Below are positions 56,201 to 59,549 of a stretch of 64,000 nt of DNA, in pieces. Position 1 is the first letter of the stretch. The number at the start of each line of letters is the position of its first letter. The stretch is from Hepsetus odoe (taxonomy: Eukaryota > Chordata > Actinopteri > Characiformes > Hepsetidae), in the NCBI GenBank assembly GCA_017165825.1, contig CM029379.1, forward strand, positions 21,218,044 through 21,282,043, given 5' to 3'. Below the pieces are notes generated by a model, which saw nothing but the letters and a program-made list of their open reading frames with translations, was not told the DNA's origin and ran no database searches. A program made the position numbers and the translations under genes.

Positions 56201-59200
56201 GATGGACGGCTCATGCAAGGAGATCAGATTCTGTCTGTCAATGAGGAGGATGTCCGCTCTGCAACGCAGGAATCCGTCGCTGCCCTGCTGAAAGTAAACA
56301 AACTAGGCAAAATGAACAATTATCTATCAGCATGGGAAAATATCTTTACCCTTTAATGCTGAATAAATGAAAACAACTTAATGTTTCCTCACAAGACAGT
56401 CATTATCACTGAGAACTCATGTTTGTTCTACTGTAACTTTATTTAGCATACTTAAGATATTTCTTTTGCATTCTGTGTGTCAATAGTGCGGTGTGGGCCC
56501 AATTAAAGTGGAGGTGGGTCGTTTTAAAGCAGGACCATTCCACTCAGAGAGGCGAATGTCTCAGAGTAGTCAGGTAGACAATCGTTTCTGGAGGAGTCCA
56601 ACAGACTCTGATCTACCTTGACTGGTTTTACCGCAATCTGAAGCCTTCTAAAAAGCTGATGTGTCTGTTTAGATGAGTGAAAGTGGAAGCTGTAGGATCA
56701 TCCAGCAGTCTTTCTCTGGGTCTGGCAGCCTGCAAGGAGACTTCGAAAGCCGCAGGAGTCAGGAATGTATGTGCAGTTGAATCAAGGCTCTGAACACATT
56801 CAAGACAGGTTTTTTTTTTTCATTTAATATGCATTCTCTCTTGTCCCTCAGCACTGGACCTAGACATCAGAACTGTTGAGCTGTCCAAGGTAAGATGTGC
56901 CAAGAAACTTGTTTCAAAATGTTCTCTAGTTCAATAGTTAGAGTGTTGCCCTGTGAATAAGCCATTTTCTAGACTGCCTTTTCTCCAAACCATTTCATTG
57001 CACTGGAACTGTTATTCCCTGGAGATACCCAGTTAAAAATCCAGTGAGTATCATCCCTTTGCTGTGTTTTGTTACTAGAAATAAAGTCAAATTAGAAGCT
57101 GAACTTTTGGAAAGTTTTAAAAAGCTTGATGCTAATGTAATGCGCTAGCAGGTATTGCATTAAACATTAATGTTTAATGCAAATAAAAATGCACATGCTG
57201 GCTATTTTATTAGACCAAGTCCATTATTATCTGTCTTGTTGGGTTTTTCCATTTTGATACACTCCTCTCAGCACAACACAGCTCTTAAATCCACTGATGC
57301 TTTACATGGTGTCAGTGTCACTGCTGCGCTCAGAATGGTCCTGCATCCTAATAATATCAATTAACCTCAATGGTGGTCCTGTGGGAGTCCACTTCTACTG
57401 ACAGGGCACAGAGGAGGCTGACAGTTTAGCGATAAATCAAAACCAAGAAACAGCACCTTTATGATTGGTGTTTTCTGATAAAATGGCCAGTCAGTAAAGG
57501 GGCAAAGCAGGCAGAGCTAAAAAGCTGATAACTCTGTGCTTAATTTGGTGGTACATGTGGATCTGTGTTTCAGGGGGCGTCCGACTCCCTGGGGATTAGT
57601 ATAGCAGGAGGTGTGGGCAGTCCTCTCGGAGATGTGCCTATATTCATTGCAATGATGAACCCAGCTGGATTAGCTGCACAGACACAGAAACTCAGAGTGA
57701 GAATCAGTCTTTCTTAATGAGATGATCTAAGTGTTCAGATGTACTGCATTCCACTGTAATTTGGATTTTTCATCTCTCCTCATGGTCTCACTACTTTTTC
57801 TCAGGTTGGTGATAGAATAATGTCTATCTGCGGTACATCCACAGAAGGCATGGCTCACAGTCAAGCTGTGTCACTACTGAAAAACACAATAGGAACCATA
57901 CAGCTGCAGGTACACACATAGACACATACATACTCTCATTCACTCTGTGTAAATTAGTAAATCACAGATTGTGGTTGATATTTTGTGTGCAGGTTATGGC
58001 AGGTGATACTACAGTCACTGGCCCTCCTCCGGATCAAACGCCTGGGCTGACCACCAGCAGTATCTTCCATGACGACCTCGGGTGGGTATCAGTAGACACC
58101 CTTATGTGTTATGTTTGTGAGTAAATAAATGCTCACTGCCCAAATAAAAAGCTTGTTATTAAAAAAAATGCATATTATTGTGTGTATTATATAAGTATTG
58201 GCAGTCAGTTGAAACAATGCAGTCAATACATTTTAAAAAGTTGAAGTATGAAGGAATCTGGTCCATGATCAGTGCCTTCAAACCACTGTGTCGGCTGAAA
58301 CAGCTGCCTGTATTGAGGTTTTTCTCTCACTCTCCTTTTTTCATAGTCCGGTGTTCTAAACCATGTATGCAGATTTGCACCATTATAGTGAATTGCTGAT
58401 GTTTTTACAGAAAAGATTTGGGTTACTAGTGTTTTTTTCAGTTTATAATTGCCTTAAAACTGAAGTATTTAGATGCGCATGCCCAAATATTAATCTCCTA
58501 TAATATTAAAGTATTACAGTTGAGTGTGGCTGATTTGACAGCACATTAAATATTGATTTTTTGATTGAATAGCTCTATACTTATACTTTTCTGAATTTGT
58601 TTGTGCGTGTGTTTATTTATCTTCGCAGTCCTCCGCAGTGCAAGACAATTAGTTTGGAGAGAGGGCCAGATGGTTTGGGCTTCAGTATAGTTGGAGGATT
58701 TGGCAGCCCCCACGGTGATCTGCCCATCTATGTGAAAACCGTGTTCGGAAAGGTACGATTTTTTTACACTGTAGTGATTTATGTGCTTCTCTGCATCCAA
58801 GTAATTTAAAACACAGACGGATACAACGCAAAAAATCACTGTGTAATCAGAAAGGTAAACACTAAATAATTCAGATTAATAAAATCCAGACAATCAAAGG
58901 AGAAATATTTTACATAAAAAATATAAGCTAGCTATGCCACTACTATAAGATAAAGATATAACTGTGAAAGGTGATGATAAAAATAATAATAATTAGAAAT
59001 ATATACTATTATATTTATGATTTAATATCTCCTGTATAATTAAAATTTCAGTGTAAATAAATAAAATATATATTTTAAGTTATTCCAGCCTTTTTAATGT
59101 AATTAAAGTTGATGTATACATTCTATAAGAACAGATGCATATTATGAAGTGAAATTGAAATGAAAGTGACCAATCTCGTCATTGTGAAACACAGCAGAAC

Positions 59201-59549
59201 ACTCAGTGAAACACAACAAAGTTATACCACTGCATTTAACCCATACACTCACACACCATGCAGCAGATTAATTCATATTATAATTCATATGTAAAATTGA
59301 ATGTTTTTTTCTTTCCTTCTCGTAAAGTTGGGTTTTTAAAGATTTTGTCCATCAGTGACAATATTCTGTTTTTAAACCCAAACTTTGTATGTTTGTGTGC
59401 AGGGTGCAGCAGCGGAGGATGGCCGACTGAAACGTGGTGATCAGATCGTGGCTGTTAACGGTCAGAGTTTAGAAGGAGTCACCCACGAGGAAGCTGTTGG
59501 CATTCTGAAGAAAACCAAAGGCACCATCACACTCACTGTGCTTTCATAG
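6569..59549 (+). CDS. mpdz: mpdz (MUPP1), 13-PDZ scaffold, 49 coding exons
   Basis: Multiple PDZ domain protein: an L27 domain followed by 13 PDZ domains. In vertebrates it is a cytoplasmic scaffold at tight junctions and synapses. Its L27 binds PALS1 in the Crumbs complex and its PDZ domains bind C-termini of claudins, JAMs, 5-HT2C and others. Human loss causes hydrocephalus. I assembled 49 coding exons, all with AG acceptors and GT donors and matching phases. They sum to 6252 nt, giving 2083 residues, against about 2070 in human MPDZ. Segment after segment matches the MPDZ order, and PDZ11-13 exclude the paralogue PATJ. The start is the ATG at 6569 (MIENI then DTQRCLQAVERLQ), corresponding to the human MLEAIDKNRALHAAERLQ start. 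No frameshift or internal stop was found. A short linker exon after L27 may be missing compared with human. Teleosts can carry two mpdz copies, and which one this is cannot be told here. Confidence 0.95.
6801..6975 (+). repeat. SINE tail fragment
   Basis: The body and tail of the tRNA-headed SINE without its head, from the agcaaggtgctgtccc segment through gtggttcactgtctgctgtg to a cactttcactttca end. It is head-truncated and sits 0.2 kb downstream of the start-codon exon in intron 1, in the same orientation as the gene. Confidence 0.75.
8480..8536. repeat. (CA)n microsatellite
   Basis: About 57 bases of cacacaca with two g interruptions (cgca) in intron 1. The surrounding intron (6585-9999) otherwise shows only simple repeats, including (ccat)n at about 7830-7890 and another (CA)n at 9187-9239. 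Confidence 0.9.
9187..9239. repeat. (CA)n microsatellite
   Basis: Uninterrupted cacaca run of about 53 bases in intron 1, likely length-polymorphic. Confidence 0.9.
10000..10169 (+). CDS. mpdz: mpdz coding exon 2: L27 domain
   Basis: Encodes DTQRCLQAVERLQARLKEKG... through LLKSVLQSPLFHQIL to KSVQHLKEQ, an L27 heterodimerisation domain of about 57 residues. The SVLQSPLF helix is a near-exact match to the MPDZ/PATJ L27. In this family L27 pairs with the N-terminal L27 of PALS1 and so links the scaffold to the Crumbs polarity complex. The acceptor is ctccacag and the donor gtaaaa. The exon ends in phase 0. Confidence 0.95.
10290..10468 (+). repeat. Degraded tRNA-headed SINE
   Basis: It keeps the head (gcctaatgattgggg), the gtaggttgccctga and cttgagcaaggtacc motifs, and a gttcactgtgtactgt tail ending near tcactttcac. 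The central 'caatagctgccc' block is deleted. Confidence 0.7.
11822..11945 (-). repeat. Fish repeat tail segment (same module as in composite SINE)
   Basis: On the minus strand this reads caccctgcgatgggctggcg, acctgtccaggg, a gctgggttgga-type block and ccccgtttgggacaagcggcag. This is the same module that forms the 3' half of the element at 13775-14017 but without the tRNA head. The resemblance of the end to (ATGG)-tailed LINE/SINE 3' ends in fish is from general knowledge. Confidence 0.65.
13556..13650. repeat. (CTT)n then (CT)n microsatellite
   Basis: Pure pyrimidine stretch: about 12 CTT units followed by about 30 CT units with a few interruptions. It generates spurious Phe/Leu/Ser open frames in several phases that are not genes. 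Confidence 0.9.
13775..14017 (+). mobile_element. Composite SINE with 12-bp target-site duplication
   Basis: The 5' half is the tRNA-derived head of the local SINE family (gacctagtggttaggg A-box, gggttcgaaccc B-box, then the ggttgccctgaggtaccc block). Near 13885 it switches to a different module (gatgggctggcgacctgtcc to cccgtttgggacaagcagc) ending in (ATGG)n. The duplicate gacccataagga sits at 13763-13774 and again at 14018-14029, so both modules inserted as one unit. Confidence 0.8.
15850..15990. repeat. (TC)n tract abutting a splice acceptor
   Basis: About 140 bases of almost pure pyrimidine running directly into the acceptor ctctctctcag of coding exon 3. It doubles as an unusually long polypyrimidine tract and contains no purine-rich branch region for over 100 bases. 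Confidence 0.85.
15997..16104 (+). CDS. mpdz: mpdz coding exon 3: L27-PDZ1 linker
   Basis: A phase 0-0 exon of 108 nt encoding APCVNADYNGGYVDL then QINGQPSPEENEYIIRAMAQ. The last part matches the human GIPHINGKPACDEFDQLIKNMAQ linker that precedes PDZ1, which fixes exon and frame. The acceptor lies at the end of the (TC)n tract. The donor gtgaca is followed at once by a long (CA)n tract. Confidence 0.9.
16111..16197. repeat. (CA)n microsatellite at intron start
   Basis: An interrupted cacaca tract starting only a few bases after the donor of coding exon 3. A second (CA)n run is at about 17019-17055 in the same intron. Confidence 0.85.
17200..18341 (-). mobile_element. Decayed non-LTR retrotransposon (LINE) with 14-bp TSD
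   Basis: On the minus strand, starting near 18328, the frame reads reverse-transcriptase finger/palm motifs: MEFLTRLFNRIL, EEWRRSVLVPIFKNKGD, SCSNYRGITLI. A frame change follows, then AYDKVSREELWFCMRKSGV and VEVGLHQGSALS. The next segment jumps to EQLEENLERWRYALERRG, so the block that should hold the catalytic F/YxDD motif is missing. Further frame changes lead to the C-terminal region, which has CWFGHVQRRDEDYIERRML and KRRRPKRRFMDVV. The 3' end is a ggctgttccctttt... tail with an AAAAGA-type run. Flanks repeat tgttaaaaagtgat at 17186-17199 and 18342-18355, giving the insertion limits. It is 5'-truncated, lies in the intron between coding exons 3 and 4 antisense to mpdz, and cannot be autonomous. 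The clade looks RTE/Dong-like but I cannot settle it. Confidence 0.85.
18454..19776 (+). CDS. mpdz: mpdz coding exons 4-5: PDZ1
   Basis: Exons 18454-18593 and 19563-19776. They encode GRYVTHVELAKPASGGLGFS, then VVGLRNDDQGELGIFVQEI, then DGKLREGDQILAINGQ and THQQAVTLLQRASERVQITV, a complete PDZ domain. The carboxylate-binding loop is GLGF, and the first residue of helix B is His, typical of class I ligands (S/T-x-hydrophobic). The split Cys codon (TG|T) joins the exons. The tail PVVSRTPSAASTLSAHSS matches the human Ser-rich PDZ1-2 linker. Confidence 0.95.
20140..20610. repeat. Probable decayed DNA-transposon-derived repeat
   Basis: It opens with ggtccctcatttttcacag, ggggttacgttccaaaac and a 'gatgaaaatccacgata' block. 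This resembles the widespread fish repeats whose ends read ccctcg...cgcgggggttacgttcc. No terminal inverted repeat or duplication could be confirmed, so the limits are approximate. Confidence 0.4.
20685..20823 (+). repeat. SINE tail fragment
   Basis: Body and tail of the local SINE family (ctttttcaatagctgccccc, gggttaaatgaagaggt, cactttcactttcactt) without the tRNA head. It lies in the intron before PDZ2. Confidence 0.7.
21203..22723 (+). CDS. mpdz: mpdz coding exons 6-7: PDZ2
   Basis: Exons 21203-21331 and 22535-22723. They encode THWTQVETIELVNDGTGLGF, then GIVGGKTTGVIVKTILPGGI, then DGHLRSGDHILRIGETDLHG and SEQVAQVLRQCGNRVKLVI. This is a GLGF-type PDZ nearly identical to human PDZ2. The first residue of helix B is Ser rather than His. 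Both exons are phase 0. A short Ala/Pro/Thr linker follows. Intron 6 (21332-22534) contains a degraded repeat-like stretch around 22050-22200 and otherwise nothing recognised. Confidence 0.95.
22940..25046 (+). CDS. mpdz: mpdz coding exons 8-10: PDZ3
   Basis: Exons 22940-23042, 24435-24523 and 24833-25046. They encode FDVSLTKNAQGLGITIAGYI, GDKNSEPSGIFVKSITTGSA, DGRVHVGDQITAVDGMDIQG and FTNQQAVEVLRHTGQTVHL. The binding loop is GLGI and the helix B position is Asn, as in human PDZ3. The last exon runs on into a Ser/Thr/Pro-rich linker ending in VDTSH. Exon 10 ends with one base of a Glu codon completed by the next exon. Confidence 0.95.
23089..23211 (+). mobile_element. 5'-truncated LINE tail with (GAA)n and 17-bp TSD
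   Basis: Only the 3' end is present: gctgtggcgacccctaaacg, then ggagcagccgaaa, then about 23 AAG/GAA units. The same gcgacccctaaa-type end is the reverse complement of the 3' end of the LINE at 17200-18341 (ttaggggtcaccacag), so this is a short copy of that family or a close relative. The 17-base duplicate acaataacttaaaggaa is found at 23072-23088 and 23212-23228. It lies in the intron between coding exons 8 and 9, sense to mpdz. Confidence 0.85.
25610..26115. repeat. Unclassified interspersed repeat
   Basis: An approximately 500-bp block in the PDZ3-4 linker intron containing ccacatacacagtacatagt, a CA-rich acaagacaacataggacac segment, and gggaaagaaactgtttccca followed by ggctggcaggagggtgaaga. 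The 'aaagaaactgttcc...' and 'ggcaggagggtgaa' phrases are familiar from dispersed fish repeats, but I cannot name the family. Before it, 25047-25610 is AT-rich with no recognised feature. Confidence 0.4.
26573..26843 (+). CDS. mpdz: mpdz coding exons 11-12: PDZ3-PDZ4 linker
   Basis: Exons 26573-26656 and 26764-26843. The first encodes EKLHADVSETSRNAAAAVPP and FTPERKS; the second encodes IKLSTEEEEELLKKWQNALG then PSNEVI. The acidic EEEEELLKKWQ stretch corresponds to human QKQEAALLTKWQRIMG, a predicted helix just before PDZ4. Phases match at both ends. The first of the two exons is Ala-rich and has no close human match; its boundaries rest on phase and splice sites. Confidence 0.85.
27950..28040 (+). 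repeat. Degraded (ATGG)-tailed repeat fragment
   Basis: taggctctggcatccttttaac and a 'gcagctcagataatggatggatgg' end resemble the last 70-80 bases of (ATGG)-tailed fish retroelements. It is short and decayed. Confidence 0.35.
28109..29598 (+). CDS. mpdz: mpdz coding exons 13-14: PDZ4
   Basis: Exons 28109-28255 and 29431-29598. They encode VIQVEKFSESSGLGISLEVS, AGHHYIRSVLPEGPVGRSGK, SGDELLEVNGISLRGETH and KEVVSILKELPICVHMTCC. Loop GLGI, helix B His (class I pattern). The GHHYIRSVLPEGPVG segment is almost identical to human. The donor of exon 13 is the less usual gtgcaa, followed by CA repeats. The exon 14 tail is a Thr/Glu/Pro-rich linker (DPSRLSEPTEPTEK). Confidence 0.95.
28341..28892. mobile_element. 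MITE with long terminal inverted repeats
   Basis: The left end reads agtactgtgctaaatattta then ggaaggtgtgaaa. The right end read in reverse complement gives gcactgtgcaaaagttttag then gcaggtgtgaaa. Pairing continues inward through aatgctgtaaac, aagaatgctttc and cttctaggtacacttgcaca, so each arm is roughly 200-250 bp with little in between. There is no transposase frame. This looks like a non-autonomous cut-and-paste element lying in the intron inside the PDZ4 coding region. Confidence 0.75.
29696..29945 (+). repeat. Near-full-length tRNA-headed SINE
   Basis: One of the best preserved copies: ggcagcgctggcctagtggtt A-box, cgggttcgattccc B-box, then the ggttgccctgaggtaccc, caatagctgcccactgctgc and gtggttcactgcgtgctgtg blocks and a ttttcactttca end. 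It lies in the intron between PDZ4 and PDZ5, sense to mpdz. Confidence 0.85.
30390..31031 (+). CDS. mpdz: mpdz coding exons 15-16: PDZ5
   Basis: Exons 30390-30563 and 30822-31031. They encode VLGDVEDFLVPGKSENRV, ETLGAPLAMWESEIQDIELE, KGERGLGFSILDYQDPMDPA, TVIVIRSLVPEGVAELDGR and LLPGDRLMYVNNTNLE. Loop GLGF; the helix B start is Leu (ASLEEAVQAL), so a non-class-I pocket is likely. The acceptor chosen is tgtgtgaag at 30388-30389 because it alone preserves phase; the nearby cctag at 30395-30396 would break the frame. The APLAMWE motif before the domain matches human exactly. Confidence 0.93.
31420..31680. repeat. (CT)n-rich pyrimidine tract
   Basis: A 260-base pyrimidine-rich stretch with a core ctctct run at about 31570-31626. 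It produces Ser/Leu-rich spurious frames. The rest of the 1.07-kb intron (31032-32101) shows no recognised element. Confidence 0.8.
32102..33013 (+). CDS. mpdz: mpdz coding exons 17-18: acidic PDZ5-6 linker
   Basis: Exons 32102-32206 and 32852-33013. The first encodes SEDGAASSSSIFSVLVQKER then DEDEEDGMFRAEPAL; the second IDSSDADLSDEKAFDRHYGH then EQDDTFQASMIALHGSTCS. Human MPDZ has the counterparts ADLALVGTNDADLVDESTF and ASILSLHGSSC. Both are phase 0. If intron 17 is retained, the frame reads three more residues and stops at a TAA at 32216-32218, a natural truncation point after PDZ5. Confidence 0.9.
33014..35385. other. mpdz intron 18, no recognised feature
   Basis: A 2.4-kb AT-rich intron without a coding signal, clear transposon or microsatellite apart from short homopolymers (a C run near 34424). 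Confidence 0.6.
35386..35730 (+). CDS. mpdz: mpdz coding exon 19: long linker exon
   Basis: At 345 nt this is the longest coding exon in the gene, phase 0-0. It encodes RNTCLDSFMEYPFMTASEIA, PEEEAASIRHEGGALRPG and HSDLIMDLGLDEMEPMDEMM, ending KSIYVGDSQEE. It is acidic, Met-rich and predicted to be disordered. It occupies the place of the long poorly conserved linker between PDZ5 and PDZ6 in human (about 130 residues), with little sequence identity. The acceptor gtcttacctag and donor gtaaag are good, and the single long frame supports coding use. Confidence 0.8.
35969..36702. repeat. Perfect 734-bp palindrome around (AT)n, next to an N
   Basis: The sequence from 35969 to about 36293 is repeated exactly as its reverse complement from about 36378 to 36702, with an 85-base (AT)n run in the centre (symmetry point 36335.5). 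Even the 10-base T/A homopolymer is identical in both arms. The right arm ends directly at the only N in the window (36703), after which another (AT)n begins. This is most simply a fold-back or misjoin at an unresolved AT microsatellite. The matching 70-residue frames in the arms are not genes. Confidence 0.9.
37296..38048 (+). CDS. mpdz: mpdz coding exons 20-21: PDZ6
   Basis: Exons 37296-37407 and 37850-38048. They encode EEDFPLVKTAEEPDQPEMT, NFERTITVVKGNSSLGMTVS, AVKDGVGMLIRSIIHGGSIS, DGRLGVGDLILAINGEPAGN and TNAQARAMLRRHSLIGPEMG. Loop SLGM and helix B Asn, both as in human PDZ6. The donor of exon 20 is the weaker gtttgt. The split Gly codons at both ends join correctly. Confidence 0.95.
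40459..40814 (+). CDS. mpdz: mpdz coding exons 22-23: PDZ6-PDZ7 linker
   Basis: Exons 40459-40554 and 40722-40814. They encode ITYVPAEYLEEYRASKQAKE then DIFAMDASTTPR, and CAAELPEREDGEGEESVLQ then TAAFSNWNQPRK. Human has KITYVPAEHLEEF and ELPEREEGEGEESELQNTAY followed by SNWNQPRR at the same place. The conserved acidic segment before NWNQPR is the best guide to the exon 23 border. Confidence 0.92.
41398..41841 (+). CDS. mpdz: mpdz coding exons 24-25: PDZ7
   Basis: Exons 41398-41575 and 41731-41841. They encode VELYRESGKSLGISIVGGRG, MGSRLSNGEVMRGIFIKHIL, EDSPAGRNGTLKTGDRIVQV and SHEEAVEAIRKAGNPVIFLV, ending in SIINRPR. Loop SLGI, helix B His (class I pattern). It is almost identical to human PDZ7. 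The two exons are separated by a 155-nt intron built from complementary dinucleotide repeats, described separately. Confidence 0.96.
41576..41730 (+). other. mpdz: mpdz intron 24: complementary (CA)22 / (TG)20 intron
   Basis: Right after the donor gtaaac the intron carries (CA)22 at 41585-41628. It ends with (TG)20 at 41685-41724, directly before the acceptor tttcag at 41725-41730. In RNA the two tracts are reverse complements and could form a roughly 40-bp stem with a 56-nt loop, placing donor and acceptor side by side. The acceptor has only ttt as a pyrimidine tract. Fish introns with paired AC and GT repeats that splice by structure have been described, so this is a clear candidate of that class. 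Confidence 0.85.
41943..42007 (+). repeat. Three-copy short tandem repeat
   Basis: Three imperfect copies of a unit of about 24 bases, ttaaaaagccagtcaata, lie end to end in the intron after PDZ7. Confidence 0.7.
42676..42917 (-). repeat. tRNA-headed SINE, minus strand
   Basis: Read on the minus strand: aaggggcagcggtggcctag head, gggttcgattcccggataag B-box, a ggctgccctgagatacccct block and a tgacaaatcgtcactttc end. It is antisense to mpdz in intron 25. Confidence 0.8.
43999..47231 (+). CDS. mpdz: mpdz coding exons 26-29: modular PDZ7-8 linker
   Basis: Four small phase 0-0 exons: 43999-44076 (PHSVQSPPSTPSIEKHDATL), 45006-45089 (KPPVPFLQLNNSKLCSNAPD), 46716-46778 (TSTTDSIEESTATVTKPSND) and 47160-47231 (DFETHSRLFLRLSPTNPFTP). 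The fourth matches the human NLYPKYNFSSTNPFADSL region. All four have lengths divisible by three, so any can be skipped without a frameshift. Human MPDZ isoforms also vary in this linker. Support is splice sites, frame and context; exon 27 has the weakest donor (gttagc) and could be unused. Confidence 0.75.
45103..45151. repeat. (GT)n microsatellite 14 bases after a donor
   Basis: An uninterrupted gtgtgt run of about 49 bases beginning shortly after the weak donor of coding exon 27, followed by gagaga. Confidence 0.9.
45500..45960. repeat. Degenerate minisatellite (agtca / caggcgagtctcaagt units)
   Basis: Diverged repeats of a unit of roughly 30 bases built from cgagtcagtacaggcgagt and ctcaagt phrases: gaatcaataaaggcaagcct, gagtcagtacaagctagtc, gaatcagtacaggcaacac, gagtcattacaggca. 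Units are too diverged for an exact period. Confidence 0.6.
47232..50034. other. mpdz intron 29 (2.8 kb), simple repeats only
   Basis: It begins with a (TG)n tract just after the gtttgt donor at 47232. The rest is AT-rich with no recognised transposon or coding signal. Confidence 0.6.
50035..50203 (+). CDS. mpdz: mpdz coding exon 30: acidic linker before PDZ8
   Basis: Encodes PNREAGKISPTTSFLSLPVV, HVGETDTDTLTEIPDRIALP and DTVEEEEDEFGYTW. The EEDEFGYTW end matches human DEFGYSW immediately before PDZ8, fixing frame and donor (gtgagt at 50204). The remainder is poorly conserved linker. Confidence 0.9.
50489..50502 (+). promoter_or_regulatory. CTCF-like motif
   Basis: ccactagagggcag agrees with the vertebrate CTCF core CCASYAGRKGGCRS. 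This is a sequence match only, in intron 30. Two more candidates are at 52529 and 61066. Confidence 0.35.
50565..50820 (-). repeat. tRNA-headed SINE, minus strand
   Basis: A nearly complete copy antisense to mpdz. Its minus-strand head is gggcagcggtggcctagtgg, with B-box gggttcgaacccc, then ggttgccctgaggtaccctt and the family body. A partial repetition of the head (cactaggccac at 50816-50827) lies at the boundary. Confidence 0.85.
51373..52281 (+). CDS. mpdz: mpdz coding exons 31-32: PDZ8
   Basis: Exons 51373-51569 and 52190-52281. They encode KKVVQRYGSLPGVLHMIELE, KGKSGLGLSLAGNRDRSRMS, VFVVGIDPSGAAGKDERIVV, GDELLEINGQILYGRSHQNA and SSIIKGAPSKVKIIFIR. Loop GLGL, helix B His (class I pattern). 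The GNRDRSRMSVF and GRSHQNASSIIK signatures are shared with human MPDZ and PATJ. The donor of exon 32 is abutted by a MITE. Confidence 0.96.
52295..52452. mobile_element. hAT-like MITE beside a splice donor
   Basis: The left end is cagtggttc. The right end, reverse complemented, is cagtggttcccaaactgggg, the classic hAT-type terminal sequence. It is 158 bp with no coding frame. Flanking octamers atctattg (52287-52294) and ttctaatg (52453-52460) agree at 6 of 8 positions, as expected for an old 8-bp duplication. The left duplication overlaps the end of the donor region (gtaaga at 52282-52287). Confidence 0.75.
52529..52543 (+). promoter_or_regulatory. CTCF-like motif
   Basis: ccactagatggcgcc fits the CTCF core. 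It is sequence-only evidence, in the 350-nt intron 32. Confidence 0.3.
52632..52988 (+). CDS. mpdz: mpdz coding exons 33-34: PDZ8-PDZ9 linker and first strand of PDZ9
   Basis: Exons 52632-52707 and 52914-52988. The first encodes RNTDALSQMAVDPMKEFEDT, like human NKDAVNQMAVCPGN. The second encodes PETISSVSLPDMDTSKCFQ then HVILPV; FQHVILP corresponds to human VQHLELP, the first strand of PDZ9. The donor gtaaga after GTT at 52986-52988 gives the phase needed by the next exon. Confidence 0.85.
53365..54387 (+). CDS. mpdz: mpdz coding exons 35-37: divergent PDZ9
   Basis: Exons 53365-53457, 53680-53754 and 54225-54387. They encode EEGEVGLVLTEDESGSGVII, QSIKEVGAGRKEESVQKGDR, LLAVDEEMVLGLSVEKVMSL and LNNARSSVKLTICRDD. 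The domain aligns with human PDZ9 (GGLGIAISEEDTLSGVII), but the binding loop is VGLVL instead of a GLG-hydrophobic loop, and helix B begins with Val. The domain is spread over four exons, more than any other here. Exon 37 continues into a Pro/Thr-rich linker (SIPTDPGATPSSMPLTSTTP). Confidence 0.9.
54847..55075 (+). repeat. tRNA-headed SINE, diverged
   Basis: Head gggggcaacactggcctag, B-box-like ggatttaaatccc, ggtacccttgagcaaggtac and a gttgtgtttcactgtgtgct tail. It lies in the intron before PDZ10, sense to mpdz. Confidence 0.75.
55213..55941 (+). CDS. mpdz: mpdz coding exons 38-40: PDZ10 and start of PDZ11
   Basis: Exons 55213-55358, 55430-55513 and 55748-55941. PDZ10: CETTIDISKGRTGLGLSIVG, CDTLLGAIIIHEVYEEGAAA, DGRLWAGDQILEVNGIDLRM and THDEAINVLRQTPQRVRLTV, with loop GLGL and helix B His. 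This is the domain reported in mammals to bind 5-HT2C, claudin-1 and KIT. The last exon runs on into PDZ11 (LTVDLQKKPGQSLGLSIVGR). Intron 38 is only 71 nt (55359-55429), the shortest in the gene. Confidence 0.96.
56146..56573 (+). CDS. mpdz: mpdz coding exons 41-42: rest of PDZ11
   Basis: Exons 56146-56293 and 56487-56573. They encode NDTGVFVSDIVKGGVVESDG, RLMQGDQILSVNEEDVRSAT, QESVAALLKCGVGPIKVEV and GRFKAGPFHSERRMSQSSQ. With the preceding exon this makes PDZ11, loop SLGL and helix B Gln. The segment GRFKAGPFHSERR matches human GRIKAGPFHSERR and fixes the exon 42 frame. Confidence 0.96.
56673..56889 (+). CDS. mpdz: mpdz coding exons 43-44: PDZ11-12 linker and PDZ12 start
   Basis: Exons 56673-56766 and 56852-56889. 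The first encodes the Ser-rich MSESGSCRIIQQSFSGSGSL then FESRRSQE. The second is only 38 nt, LDLDIRTVELSK, giving the first strand of PDZ12 (human LRTVEMKKG). The split Ser codon (T|CA) joins them. Confidence 0.88.
57574..58081 (+). CDS. mpdz: mpdz coding exons 45-47: PDZ12 and linker
   Basis: Exons 57574-57696, 57805-57909 and 57993-58081. They encode GASDSLGISIAGGVGSPLGD, VPIFIAMMNPAGLAAQTQKL, VGDRIMSICGTSTEGMAHSQ and AVSLLKNTIGTIQLQ, then the linker VMAGDTTVTGPPPDQTPGLT and SSIFHDDLG. Loop SLGI, helix B His. Human matches include GGVGSPLGDVPIFIAMM and SSIFQDDLGPPQCK. Confidence 0.96.
58629..59549 (+). CDS. mpdz: mpdz coding exons 48-49: PDZ13 and stop
   Basis: Exons 58629-58752 and 59403-59549. 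They encode PPQCKTISLERGPDGLGFSI, VGGFGSPHGDLPIYVKTVFG, DGRLKRGDQIVAVNGQSLEG and THEEAVGILKKTKGTITLTV, ending LS then TAG at 59547-59549. Loop GLGF, helix B His. As in human, the protein ends right at the last strand of PDZ13 with no C-terminal tail. In mammals this domain is reported to bind SynGAP, CAR and the GABA-B receptor. Confidence 0.97.
59160..59268 (-). repeat. SINE tail fragment, minus strand
   Basis: gtgaccaatctcgtcattgt, a cagcagaacactcagtg block and ctgcatttaacccatacact are the reversed tail of the local SINE. It lies in the last intron (58753-59402), which is otherwise AT-rich. Confidence 0.75.
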
